Assembly: GCA_026874595.1 (NCBI GenBank)
Contig: CM049313.1
Span: forward strand, 80,034,659 to 80,098,658
Reading direction: 5' to 3'
From: Sipunculus nudus
Lineage: Eukaryota > Annelida > Sipuncula > Golfingiida > Sipunculidae
Length of the DNA stretch: 64,000 nt
The translations under genes were made by a program, and so were the position numbers. Position 1 is the stretch's first letter; each line of letters begins with the position of its first letter. The notes beneath the pieces are model-generated. The model saw only the letters and a program-made list of their open reading frames with translations, ran no database searches and was not told where the DNA came from. This document shows, piece by piece, positions 38,001 through 52,162 of the stretch.

Positions 38001-39680
38001 GTCAAGCCGTCCAAATGTTAATGAATGCCAAAAACTAGACCTGTCTAGCCGTGAAAGTCGCCGACTTATATTCATTTCTGTGAAATCTCGTTTTTCCACA
38101 TTTGACCAGATATAGTGCGGGATTTCGCCAAGTATCGCAGTTTTACTATGTCAAGTTGGCCAAATGTTACCAAATGCCAAAAACTAGACCTGAGTAGCTG
38201 TAAAAGTCGCCTAGTTATAAGCATTTCCATGATATCTCGTTTTTTTCTCGCTTGAAGAGATATGGTGCGAGATTTGGCCTGATTTCTTTTCTGGCGTGTC
38301 AAGCTGGTCATATGTTATGAAATGCCGAAAACTAGACTTGTATAGCTGTAAAAGTCGCCGAGTTATAAGCATTTCCGTGAAATCTCGTTTTTTCTCGTTT
38401 GACGATAAACCGAGCGAAATTTGACGAGACTTGCAATTGAATGACTTAGAACCAAGGGGAAGCAGCCTTATGCAAAAAACTAGACCCTTGAAACATAAAT
38501 ATTAACCGAGATAGAAGCCAAAAACTGCATATTTTCAGATCGTCAAGTTTAACCCACAGATTTGGTAACCATGGTAACGGCAGCACAAAGCTACATGTGC
38601 GGAGGAATAAGCCAAAGTTCCTAGTTTAAGATACAACGATAAAAATTGTGCCATGTTTAAAATTATTTTAGATATTGCAGAAAAATGATATGTTACAGTG
38701 TTTCAGCTACCACGCCCCCTGGTGGCTATTTCCAAAAAATGAAAAACTGATTTCGAGATATTTATAAATAACACAAAATATATCACTTTCAAAGCCATTG
38801 TTAAAAAAATGCAACCTGTAGGTCATATTTAATGAAATCTCGAAGACTCTCGTTTGACGAGAAACGGTGCGAGATTTTGCAAGATTTTTGAGTGGATCAC
38901 CGAGAACTCACCAAGGGCTACAAGATGCAAAAAAATTGACCTCTCCAGCATAAAAACTGACAGAGTTAGAAGCTGAAAACTGCATATTTTCAAAATTCAA
39001 AAGTTTTACCCCAAAAATAGAGAAATCTGGCAATAGCGCACTTTGGCACCTATTCGCAAAAATAAGCCCATGGACCCCAGTTGAAGGTGCTGTGATGGAA
39101 ATAGCCCAATGTTTAATAGTTCTGGAGGTATAGCACCAAAACAAATTTTCATGTTTTTTCATCTGCAACGCCCCCTGGCGGCCATTTCCAAAATCTGAAA
39201 AAACAATTTCGAGATATTCTTGTGTTACATAAAATATCTCAGAATCAGTACGATTGCTGCAAATTTGAAAAATATCACGAAATCCCATGATTTTTGCCCA
39301 AAAAATGTAACCATGGTAACGGCAAATTTAAGTAAGCTACATGTCAGAAGAAAGGCCAGGTGATGACGAAAAAAATTAGCTATTGCAGAAGTGGATACGC
39401 CTATTTATGGCAAAGTTATAGTGCAAAAACCGTTAACCATACTTGTCGTGACCTTGAACCTTGACCTTGGAGCAATGTTGACCAAAAACAATAGGGCACC
39501 TAGAAATCGGTTTATCAATCAAGCCTGTAAGTTTCAAGTTGATTGATGCAAAAATGTGACCTGGAGAGTCGTGACAAACAAACAAACAAACAAACAAACA
39601 AACAAACAAACAGACAAACAGACAAACAGACATACGCGGGTGACGAACATGCTTGCCGAAATCGAAGATTTCCGGCAAGC
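35090..39680 (-). repeat. right array trimer (L S M)
   Basis: On the - strand: L 39680-37588, S 37587-36381, M 36380-35090. The M here carries the S-type base in GGCGAAGTTATAG (near 36110), unlike most other M units. Confidence 0.95.
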
Positions 39681-42600
39681 AATAAAGTTGTGACTGTGCC
39701 TCCAACATGTATGATAATAGATGGGGCCCGGAGAGGCCGTCACGGACCGCTGCACACGCCGGCCGCCCACCGTAAGGCCCCTGCCGCCACTTGCGGCGAC
39801 GGCGAGTGTCTTCGTGGTATGGCGAAAAACGGCGCGAGATTTGACGAGACTAACAATGTGACCCCTGAATGTGACTGCGAGTGTCAGCCGCTATCCAGCG
39901 CTGCAAACCATGTGTCTGTAGCGTGAAAAATGACAGAATTATAGGCATTTCTTTGAATGGTCACGTGTTCTCGTTTCACGAGAAACGGTGCGAGATATGA
40001 CGAGACTTGCGATTGAACGGCTTAGAACTAGAGGGATGCTGTCTAACGCCGAAAACCAGACCTTTCTATGGCAAATATCAACAGAGATAGAAGCAGGTAA
40101 ACTTCGTATTTTCAAGTTGTCACGTTTTACCCCAAAATTTGGTAACCATGGTAACGGCAGTACAAAGCTACATGTGCGGAGCAATAAGCCAATGTTCCTA
40201 GTTTCAGATACCACAAAAAAAATGGTGTCACGTTTAATATTTTTTGAGATATTGCAGAAAAATGATATGTTACAGTGTTTCATGTACCACGCCCCCTGGT
40301 GGCTATTTCCCAAAAATGAAAAATTGATTTCGAGATATTTATAAATGACAGAAAATATATCAATTTCAAAGCCACTGTTAAAAAAATGCGGCCTGTAGGT
40401 CATATTTAATGAAATCTCGGAAACTCTCGTTTGGCAAGAAATGGTGCGAGATTTGGCGAGACTTTTAGTTTTATCATGTCAAGCTGCCTATAAGGTACAT
40501 AATGACCAAAACCAGACGTCTGTAGCTTAAAAATTGACAAAGTTACAAAAAATGGTCGTGTTATTTCCAATTTCCATGATTTTTGCCCAAAAAATGTAAC
40601 CATGGTAACGGCAAATTTAAGTAAGCTACATGTCAAAAGTAAGGGCAGGTGATGACGAAAAAAATTAGCTATTGCAGAAGTGGATAAGCCTATTTATGGC
40701 GAAGTTATAGTGCAAAAACCGTTAACCATACTTGTCGTGACCTTGAACCTTGACCTTGGAGCAATGTTGACCAAAAACAATAGGGCACCTAGAAATCGGT
40801 TTATCAATCAAGCCTGTAAGTTTCAAGTTGATTGATGCAAAAATGTGACCTGGAGAGTCGTGACAAACAAACAAACAAACAAACAAACAAGATGACCAGA
40901 GGTCACGCGCTTGCCGGAAATGGAATCATGAAAACGTGAAATCATGTTTTTTTCTCGCTTGAAGAGATATAGTACGAGATTTGGCAAGACGAGCAGTTTT
41001 ATTATGTCAAGACGGCCAAACGTTACGAAATGGCGAAAACTAGATCCGTCTAGCTGTAAAAGTCGCCGAGTTATAAGCATTTCCGTGTACTCTCGTGTTT
41101 TCTCGTTTGACGAGATATGGTGCAGGATTTGGCCAGTCTTGTAGATTTGTCATATCAAACTCTCTAAATGTTATGAAATGGCGAAAACTACATCTGTCTA
41201 GCTGTAAAAGTCGCCGAGTTATTAGCATTTCTGTAAAATCTCCTTTTTATCGTTTGACGAGATATGGTGCGAGATTTGGCCAGTCTTGCAGGTTTGTCAT
41301 GTCAAGCCGTCCAAATGTTAATGAATGCCAAAAACTAGACCTGTCTAGCCGTGAAAGTCGCCGACTTATATTCATTTCTGTGAAATCTCGTTTTTCCACA
41401 TTTGACCAGATATAGTGCGGGATTTCGCCAAGTATCGCAGTTTTACTATGTCAAGTTGGCCAAATGTTACCAAATGCCAAAAACTAGACCTGAGTAGCTG
41501 TAAAAGTCGCCTAGTTATAAGCATTTCCATGATATCTCGTTTTTTTCTCGCTTGAAGAGATATGGTGCGAGATTTGGCCTGATTTCTTTTCTGGCGTGTC
41601 AAGCTGGTCATATGTTATGAAATGCCGAAAACTAGACTTGTATAGCTGTAAAAGTCGCCGAGTTATAAGCATTTCCGTGAAATCTCGTTTTTTCTCGTTT
41701 GACGATAAACCGAGCGAAATTTGACGAGACTTGCAATTGAATGACTTAGAACCAAGGGGAAGCAGCCTTATGCAAAAAACTAGACCCTTGAAACATAAAT
41801 ATTAACCGAGATAGAAGCCAAAAACTGCATATTTTCAGATCGTCAAGTTTAACCCACAGATTTGGTAACCATGGTAACGGCAGCACAAAGCTACATGTGC
41901 GGAGGAATAAGCCAAAGTTCCTAGTTTAAGATACAACGATAAAAATTGTGCCATGTTTAAAATTATTTTAGATATTGCAGAAAAATGATATGTTACAGTG
42001 TTTCAGCTACCACGCCCCCTGGTGGCTATTTCCAAAAAATGAAAAACTGATTTCGAGATATTTATAAATAACACAAAATATATCACTTTCAAAGCCATTG
42101 TTAAAAAAATGCAACCTGTAGGTCATATTTAATGAAATCTCGAAGACTCTCGTTTGACGAGAAACGGTGCGAGATTTTGCAAGATTTTTGAGTGGATCAC
42201 CGAGAACTCACCAAGGGCTACAAGATGCAAAAAAATTGACCTCTCCAGCATAAAAACTGACAGAGTTAGAAGCTGAAAACTGCATATTTTCAAAATTCAA
42301 AAGTTTTACCCCAAAAATAGAGAAATCTGGCAATAGCGCACTTTGGCACCTATTCGCAAAAATAAGCCCATGGACCCCAGTTGAAGGTGCTGTGATGGAA
42401 ATAGCCCAATGTTTAATAGTTCTGGAGGTATAGCACCAAAACAAATTTTCATGTTTTTTCATCTGCAACGCCCCCTGGCGGCCATTTCCAAAATCTGAAA
42501 AAACAATTTCGAGATATTCTTGTGTTACATAAAATATCTCAGAATCAGTACGATTGCTGCAAATTTGAAAAATATCACGAAATCCCATGATTTTTGCCCA

Positions 42601-42980
42601 AAAAATGTAACCATGGTAACGGCAAATTTAAGTAAGCTACATGTCAGAAGAAAGGCCAGGTGATGACGAAAAAAATTAGCTATTGCAGAAGTGGATACGC
42701 CTATTTATGGCAAAGTTATAGTGCAAAAACCGTTAACCATACTTGTCGTGACCTTGAACCTTGACCTTGGAGCAATGTTGACCAAAAACAATAGGGCACC
42801 TAGAAATCGGTTTATCAATCAAGCCTGTAAGTTTCAAGTTGATTGATGCAAAAATGTGACCTGGAGAGTCGTGACAAACAAACAAACAAACAAACAAACA
42901 AACAAACAAACAGACAAACAGACAAACAGACATACGCGGGTGACGAACATGCTTGCCGAAATCGAAGATTTCCGGCAAGC
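39681..42980 (-). repeat. right array dimer (L S)
   Basis: L 42980-40888, S 40887-39681. It matches the position of the dimer at 23885-27184 in the left array. Confidence 0.95.
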
Positions 42981-45900
42981 AATAAAGTTGTGACTGTGCC
43001 TCCAACATGTATGATAATAGATGGGGCCCGGAGAGGCCGTCACGGACCGCTGCACACGCCGGCCGCCCACCGTAAGGCCCCTGCCGCCACTTGCGGCGAC
43101 GGCGAGTGTCTTCGTGGTATGGCGAAAAACGGCGCGAGATTTGACGAGACTAACAATGTGACCCCTGAATGTGACTGCGAGTGTCAGCCGCTATCCAGCG
43201 CTGCAAACCATGTGTCTGTAGCGTGAAAAATGACAGAATTATAGGCATTTCTTTGAATGGTCACGTGTTCTCGTTTCACGAGAAACGGTGCGAGATATGA
43301 CGAGACTTGCGATTGAACGGCTTAGAACTAGAGGGATGCTGTCTAACGCCGAAAACCAGACCTTTCTATGGCAAATATCAACAGAGATAGAAGCAGGTAA
43401 ACTTCGTATTTTCAAGTTGTCACGTTTTACCCCAAAATTTGGTAACCATGGTAACGGCAGTACAAAGCTACATGTGCGGAGCAATAAGCCAATGTTCCTA
43501 GTTTCAGATACCACAAAAAAAAATGGTGTCACGTTTAATATTTTTTGAGATATTGCAGAAAAATGATATGTTACAGTGTTTCATGTACCACGCCCCCTGG
43601 TGGCTATTTCCCAAAAATGAAAAATTGATTTCGAGATATTTATAAATGACAGAAAATATATCAATTTCAAAGCCACTGTTAAAAAAATGCGGCCTGTAGG
43701 TCATATTTAATGAAATCTCGGAAACTCTCGTTTGGCAAGAAATGGTGCGAGATTTGGCGAGACTTTTAGTTTTATCATGTCAAGCTGCCTATAAGGTACA
43801 TAATGACCAAAACCAGACGTCTGTAGCTTAAAAATTGACAAAGTTACAAAAAATGGTCGTGTTATTTCCAATTTCCATGATTTTTGCCCAAAAAAATGTA
43901 ACCATGGTAACGGCAAATTTAAGTAAGCTACATGTCAGAAGAAAGGCCAGGTGATGGCGAAAAAAATTAGCTATTGCAGAAGTGGATACGCCTATTTATG
44001 GCAAAGTTATAGTGCAAAAACCGTTAACCATACTTGTCGTGACCTTGAACCTTGACCTTGGAGCAATGTTGACCAAAAACAATAGGGCACCTAGAAATCG
44101 GTTTATCAATCAAGCCTGTAAGTTTCAAGTTGATTGATGCAAAAATGTGACCTGGAGAGTCGTGACAAACAAACAAACAAACAAACAAACAAACAAACAA
44201 ACAGACAAACAGACAAACAGACATACGCGGGTGACGAACATGCTTGCCGAAATCGAAGATTTCCGGCAAGCAATAAAGTTGTGACTGTGCCTCCAACATG
44301 TATGATAATAGATGGGGCCCGGAGAGGCCGTCACGGACCGCTGCACACGCCGGCCGCCCACCGTAAGGCCCCTGCCGCCACTTGCGGCGACGGCGAGTGT
44401 CTTCGTGGTATGGCGAAAAACGGCGCGAGATTTGACGAGACTAACAATGTGACCCCTGAATGTGACTGCGAGTGTCAGCCGCTATCCAGCGCTGCAAACC
44501 ATGTGTCTGTAGCGTGAAAAATGACAGAATTATAGGCATTTCTTTGAATGGTCACGTGTTCTCGTTTCACGAGAAACGGTGCGAGATATGACGAGACTTG
44601 CGATTGAACGGCTTAGAACTAGAGGGATGCTGTCTAACGCCGAAAACCAGACCTTTCTATGGCAAATATCAACAGAGATAGAAGCAGGTAAACTTCGTAT
44701 TTTCAAGTTGTCACGTTTTACCCCAAAATTTGGTAACCATGGTAACGGCAGTACAAAGCTACATGTGCGGAGCAATAAGCCAATGTTCCTAGTTTCAGAT
44801 ACCACAAAAAAAATGGTGTCACGTTTAATATTTTTTGAGATATTGCAGAAAAATGATATGTTACAGTGTTTCATGTACCACGCCCCCTGGTGGCTATTTC
44901 CCAAAAATGAAAAATTGATTTCGAGATATTTATAAATGACAGAAAATATATCAATTTCAAAGCCACTGTTAAAAAAATGCGGCCTGTAGGTCATATTTAA
45001 TGAAATCTCGGAAACTCTCGTTTGGCAAGAAATGGTGCGAGATTTGGCGAGACTTTTAGTTTTATCATGTCAAGCTGCCTATAAGGTACATAATGACCAA
45101 AACCAGACGTCTGTAGCTTAAAAATTGACAAAGTTACAAAAAATGGTCGTGTTATTTCCAATTTCCATGATTTTTGCCCAAAAAATGTAACCATGGTAAC
45201 GGCAAATTTAAGTAAGCTACATGTCAAAAGTAAGGGCAGGTGATGACGAAAAAAATTAGCTATTGCAGAAGTGGATAAGCCTATTTATGGCGAAGTTATA
45301 GTGCAAAAACCGTTAACCATACTTGTCGTGACCTTGAACCTTGACCTTGGAGCAATGTTGACCAAAAACAATAGGGCACCTAGAAATCGGTTTATCAATC
45401 AAGCCTGTAAGTTTCAAGTTGATTGATGCAAAAATGTGACCTGGAGAGTCGTGACAAACAAACAAACAAACAAACAAACAAGATGACCAGAGGTCACGCG
45501 CTTGCCGGAAATGGAATCATGAAAACGTGAAATCATGTTTTTTTCTCGCTTGAAGAGATATAGTACGAGATTTGGCAAGACGAGCAGTTTTATTATGTCA
45601 AGACGGCCAAACGTTACGAAATGGCGAAAACTAGATCCGTCTAGCTGTAAAAGTCGCCGAGTTATAAGCATTTCCGTGTACTCTCGTGTTTTCTCGTTTG
45701 ACGAGATATGGTGCAGGATTTGGCCAGTCTTGTAGATTTGTCATATCAAACTCTCTAAATGTTATGAAATGGCGAAAACTACATCTGTCTAGCTGTAAAA
45801 GTCGCCGAGTTATTAGCATTTCTGTAAAATCTCCTTTTTATCGTTTGACGAGATATGGTGCGAGATTTGGCCAGTCTTGCAGGTTTGTCATGTCAAGCCG

Positions 45901-47571
45901 TCCAAATGTTAATGAATGCCAAAAACTAGACCTGTCTAGCCGTGAAAGTCGCCGACTTATATTCATTTCTGTGAAATCTCGTTTTTCCACATTTGACCAG
46001 ATATAGTGCGGGATTTCGCCAAGTATCGCAGTTTTACTATGTCAAGTTGGCCAAATGTTACCAAATGCCAAAAACTAGACCTGAGTAGCTGTAAAAGTCG
46101 CCTAGTTATAAGCATTTCCATGATATCTCGTTTTTTTCTCGCTTGAAGAGATATGGTGCGAGATTTGGCCTGATTTCTTTTCTGGCGTGTCAAGCTGGTC
46201 ATATGTTATGAAATGCCGAAAACTAGACTTGTATAGCTGTAAAAGTCGCCGAGTTATAAGCATTTCCGTGAAATCTCGTTTTTTCTCGTTTGACGATAAA
46301 CCGAGCGAAATTTGACGAGACTTGCAATTGAATGACTTAGAACCAAGGGGAAGCAGCCTTATGCAAAAAACTAGACCCTTGAAACATAAATATTAACCGA
46401 GATAGAAGCCAAAAACTGCATATTTTCAGATCGTCAAGTTTAACCCACAGATTTGGTAACCATGGTAACGGCAGCACAAAGCTACATGTGCGGAGGAATA
46501 AGCCAAAGTTCCTAGTTTAAGATACAACGATAAAAATTGTGCCATGTTTAAAATTATTTTAGATATTGCAGAAAAATGATATGTTACAGTGTTTCAGCTA
46601 CCACGCCCCCTGGTGGCTATTTCCAAAAAATGAAAAACTGATTTCGAGATATTTATAAATAACACAAAATATATCACTTTCAAAGCCATTGTTAAAAAAA
46701 TGCAACCTGTAGGTCATATTTAATGAAATCTCGAAGACTCTCGTTTGACGAGAAACGGTGCGAGATTTTGCAAGATTTTTGAGTGGATCACCGAGAACTC
46801 ACCAAGGGCTACAAGATGCAAAAAAATTGACCTCTCCAGCATAAAAACTGACAGAGTTAGAAGCTGAAAACTGCATATTTTCAAAATTCAAAAGTTTTAC
46901 CCCAAAAATAGAGAAATCTGGCAATAGCGCACTTTGGCACCTATTCGCAAAAATAAGCCCATGGACCCCAGTTGAAGGTGCTGTGATGGAAATAGCCCAA
47001 TGTTTAATAGTTCTGGAGGTATAGCACCAAAACAAATTTTCATGTTTTTTCATCTGCAACGCCCCCTGGCGGCCATTTCCAAAATCTGAAAAAACAATTT
47101 CGAGATATTCTTGTGTTACATAAAATATCTCAGAATCAGTACGATTGCTGCAAATTTGAAAAATATCACGAAATCCCATGATTTTTGCCCAAAAAATGTA
47201 ACCATGGTAACGGCAAATTTAAGTAAGCTACATGTCAGAAGAAAGGCCAGGTGATGACGAAAAAAATTAGCTATTGCAGAAGTGGATACGCCTATTTATG
47301 GCAAAGTTATAGTGCAAAAACCGTTAACCATACTTGTCGTGACCTTGAACCTTGACCTTGGAGCAATGTTGACCAAAAACAATAGGGCACCTAGAAATCG
47401 GTTTATCAATCAAGCCTGTAAGTTTCAAGTTGATTGATGCAAAAATGTGACCTGGAGAGTCGTGACAAACAAACAAACAAACAAACAAACAAACAAACAA
47501 ACAGACAAACAGACAAACAGACATACGCGGGTGACGAACATGCTTGCCGAAATCGAAGATTTCCGGCAAGC
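42981..47571 (-). repeat. right array trimer (L S M)
   Basis: L 47571-45479, S 45478-44272, M 44271-42981. M has GATGGCG near 43955 where most units have GATGACG. Confidence 0.95.
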
Positions 47572-50500
47572 AATAAAGTTGTGACTGTGCCTCCAACATG
47601 TATGATAATAGATGGGGCCCGGAGAGGCCGTCACGGACCGCTGCACACGCCGGCCGCCCACCGTAAGGCCCCTGCCGCCACTTGCGGCGACGGCGAGTGT
47701 CTTCGTGGTATGGCGAAAAACGGCGCGAGATTTGACGAGACTAACAATGTGACCCCTGAATGTGACTGCGAGTGTCAGCCGCTATCCAGCGCTGCAAACC
47801 ATGTGTCTGTAGCGTGAAAAATGACAGAATTATAGGCATTTCTTTGAATGGTCACGTGTTCTCGTTTCACGAGAAACGGTGCGAGATATGACGAGACTTG
47901 CGATTGAACGGCTTAGAACTAGAGGGATGCTGTCTAACGCCGAAAACCAGACCTTTCTATGGCAAATATCAACAGAGATAGAAGCAGGTAAACTTCGTAT
48001 TTTCAAGTTGTCACGTTTTACCCCAAAATTTGGTAACCATGGTAACGGCAGTACAAAGCTACATGTGCGGAGCAATAAGCCAATGTTCCTAGTTTCAGAT
48101 ACCACAAAAAAAAATGGTGTCACGTTTAATATTTTTTGAGATATTGCAGAAAAATGATATGTTACAGTGTTTCATGTACCACGCCCCCTGGTGGCTATTT
48201 CCCAAAAATGAAAAATTGATTTCGAGATATTTATAAATGACAGAAAATATATCAATTTCAAAGCCACTGTTAAAAAAATGCGGCCTGTAGGTCATATTTA
48301 ATGAAATCTCGGAAACTCTCGTTTGGCAAGAAATGGTGCGAGATTTGGCGAGACTTTTAGTTTTATCATGTCAAGCTGCCTATAAGGTACATAATGACCA
48401 AAACCAGACGTCTGTAGCTTAAAAATTGACAAAGTTACAAAAAATGGTCGTGTTATTTCCAATTTCCATGATTTTTGCCCAAAAAAATGTAACCATGGTA
48501 ACGGCAAATTTAAGTAAGCTACATGTCAGAAGAAAGGCCAGGTGATGGCGAAAAAAATTAGCTATTGCAGAAGTGGATACGCCTATTTATGGCAAAGTTA
48601 TAGTGCAAAAACCGTTAACCATACTTGTCGTGACCTTGAACCTTGACCTTGGAGCAATGTTGACCAAAAACAATAGGGCACCTAGAAATCGGTTTATCAA
48701 TCAAGCCTGTAAGTTTCAAGTTGATTGATGCAAAAATGTGACCTGGAGAGTCGTGACAAACAAACAAACAAACAAACAAACAAACAAACAAACAGACAAA
48801 CAGACAAACAGACATACGCGGGTGACGAACATGCTTGCCGAAATCGAAGATTTCCGGCAAGCAATAAAGTTGTGACTGTGCCTCCAACATGTATGATAAT
48901 AGATGGGGCCCGGAGAGGCCGTCACGGACCGCTGCACACGCCGGCCGCCCACCGTAAGGCCCCTGCCGCCACTTGCGGCGACGGCGAGTGTCTTCGTGGT
49001 ATGGCGAAAAACGGCGCGAGATTTGACGAGACTAACAATGTGACCCCTGAATGTGACTGCGAGTGTCAGCCGCTATCCAGCGCTGCAAACCATGTGTCTG
49101 TAGCGTGAAAAATGACAGAATTATAGGCATTTCTTTGAATGGTCACGTGTTCTCGTTTCACGAGAAACGGTGCGAGATATGACGAGACTTGCGATTGAAC
49201 GGCTTAGAACTAGAGGGATGCTGTCTAACGCCGAAAACCAGACCTTTCTATGGCAAATATCAACAGAGATAGAAGCAGGTAAACTTCGTATTTTCAAGTT
49301 GTCACGTTTTACCCCAAAATTTGGTAACCATGGTAACGGCAGTACAAAGCTACATGTGCGGAGCAATAAGCCAATGTTCCTAGTTTCAGATACCACAAAA
49401 AAAATGGTGTCACGTTTAATATTTTTTGAGATATTGCAGAAAAATGATATGTTACAGTGTTTCATGTACCACGCCCCCTGGTGGCTATTTCCCAAAAATG
49501 AAAAATTGATTTCGAGATATTTATAAATGACAGAAAATATATCAATTTCAAAGCCACTGTTAAAAAAATGCGGCCTGTAGGTCATATTTAATGAAATCTC
49601 GGAAACTCTCGTTTGGCAAGAAATGGTGCGAGATTTGGCGAGACTTTTAGTTTTATCATGTCAAGCTGCCTATAAGGTACATAATGACCAAAACCAGACG
49701 TCTGTAGCTTAAAAATTGACAAAGTTACAAAAAATGGTCGTGTTATTTCCAATTTCCATGATTTTTGCCCAAAAAATGTAACCATGGTAACGGCAAATTT
49801 AAGTAAGCTACATGTCAAAAGTAAGGGCAGGTGATGACGAAAAAAATTAGCTATTGCAGAAGTGGATAAGCCTATTTATGGCGAAGTTATAGTGCAAAAA
49901 CCGTTAACCATACTTGTCGTGACCTTGAACCTTGACCTTGGAGCAATGTTGACCAAAAACAATAGGGCACCTAGAAATCGGTTTATCAATCAAGCCTGTA
50001 AGTTTCAAGTTGATTGATGCAAAAATGTGACCTGGAGAGTCGTGACAAACAAACAAACAAACAAACAAACAAGATGACCAGAGGTCACGCGCTTGCCGGA
50101 AATGGAATCATGAAAACGTGAAATCATGTTTTTTTCTCGCTTGAAGAGATATAGTACGAGATTTGGCAAGACGAGCAGTTTTATTATGTCAAGACGGCCA
50201 AACGTTACGAAATGGCGAAAACTAGATCCGTCTAGCTGTAAAAGTCGCCGAGTTATAAGCATTTCCGTGTACTCTCGTGTTTTCTCGTTTGACGAGATAT
50301 GGTGCAGGATTTGGCCAGTCTTGTAGATTTGTCATATCAAACTCTCTAAATGTTATGAAATGGCGAAAACTACATCTGTCTAGCTGTAAAAGTCGCCGAG
50401 TTATTAGCATTTCTGTAAAATCTCCTTTTTATCGTTTGACGAGATATGGTGCGAGATTTGGCCAGTCTTGCAGGTTTGTCATGTCAAGCCGTCCAAATGT

Positions 50501-52162
50501 TAATGAATGCCAAAAACTAGACCTGTCTAGCCGTGAAAGTCGCCGACTTATATTCATTTCTGTGAAATCTCGTTTTTCCACATTTGACCAGATATAGTGC
50601 GGGATTTCGCCAAGTATCGCAGTTTTACTATGTCAAGTTGGCCAAATGTTACCAAATGCCAAAAACTAGACCTGAGTAGCTGTAAAAGTCGCCTAGTTAT
50701 AAGCATTTCCATGATATCTCGTTTTTTTCTCGCTTGAAGAGATATGGTGCGAGATTTGGCCTGATTTCTTTTCTGGCGTGTCAAGCTGGTCATATGTTAT
50801 GAAATGCCGAAAACTAGACTTGTATAGCTGTAAAAGTCGCCGAGTTATAAGCATTTCCGTGAAATCTCGTTTTTTCTCGTTTGACGATAAACCGAGCGAA
50901 ATTTGACGAGACTTGCAATTGAATGACTTAGAACCAAGGGGAAGCAGCCTTATGCAAAAAACTAGACCCTTGAAACATAAATATTAACCGAGATAGAAGC
51001 CAAAAACTGCATATTTTCAGATCGTCAAGTTTAACCCACAGATTTGGTAACCATGGTAACGGCAGCACAAAGCTACATGTGCGGAGGAATAAGCCAAAGT
51101 TCCTAGTTTAAGATACAACGATAAAAATTGTGCCATGTTTAAAATTATTTTAGATATTGCAGAAAAATGATATGTTACAGTGTTTCAGCTACCACGCCCC
51201 CTGGTGGCTATTTCCAAAAAATGAAAAACTGATTTCGAGATATTTATAAATAACACAAAATATATCACTTTCAAAGCCATTGTTAAAAAAATGCAACCTG
51301 TAGGTCATATTTAATGAAATCTCGAAGACTCTCGTTTGACGAGAAACGGTGCGAGATTTTGCAAGATTTTTGAGTGGATCACCGAGAACTCACCAAGGGC
51401 TACAAGATGCAAAAAAATTGACCTCTCCAGCATAAAAACTGACAGAGTTAGAAGCTGAAAACTGCATATTTTCAAAATTCAAAAGTTTTACCCCAAAAAT
51501 AGAGAAATCTGGCAATAGCGCACTTTGGCACCTATTCGCAAAAATAAGCCCATGGACCCCAGTTGAAGGTGCTGTGATGGAAATAGCCCAATGTTTAATA
51601 GTTCTGGAGGTATAGCACCAAAACAAATTTTCATGTTTTTTCATCTGCAACGCCCCCTGGCGGCCATTTCCAAAATCTGAAAAAACAATTTCGAGATATT
51701 CTTGTGTTACATAAAATATCTCAGAATCAGTACGATTGCTGCAAATTTGAAAAATATCACGAAATCCCATGATTTTTGCCCAAAAAATGTAACCATGGTA
51801 ACGGCAAATTTAAGTAAGCTACATGTCAGAAGAAAGGCCAGGTGATGACGAAAAAAATTAGCTATTGCAGAAGTGGATACGCCTATTTATGGCAAAGTTA
51901 TAGTGCAAAAACCGTTAACCATACTTGTCGTGACCTTGAACCTTGACCTTGGAGCAATGTTGACCAAAAACAATAGGGCACCTAGAAATCGGTTTATCAA
52001 TCAAGCCTGTAAGTTTCAAGTTGATTGATGCAAAAATGTGACCTGGAGAGTCGTGACAAACAAACAAACAAACAAACAAACAAACAAACAAACAGACAAA
52101 CAGACAAACAGACATACGCGGGTGACGAACATGCTTGCCGAAATCGAAGATTTCCGGCAAGC
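47572..52162 (-). repeat. right array trimer (L S M)
   Basis: L 52162-50070, S 50069-48863, M 48862-47572. M shares the GATGGCG variant (near 48545) with the preceding trimer, so these two trimers are sister duplicates. Confidence 0.95.
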
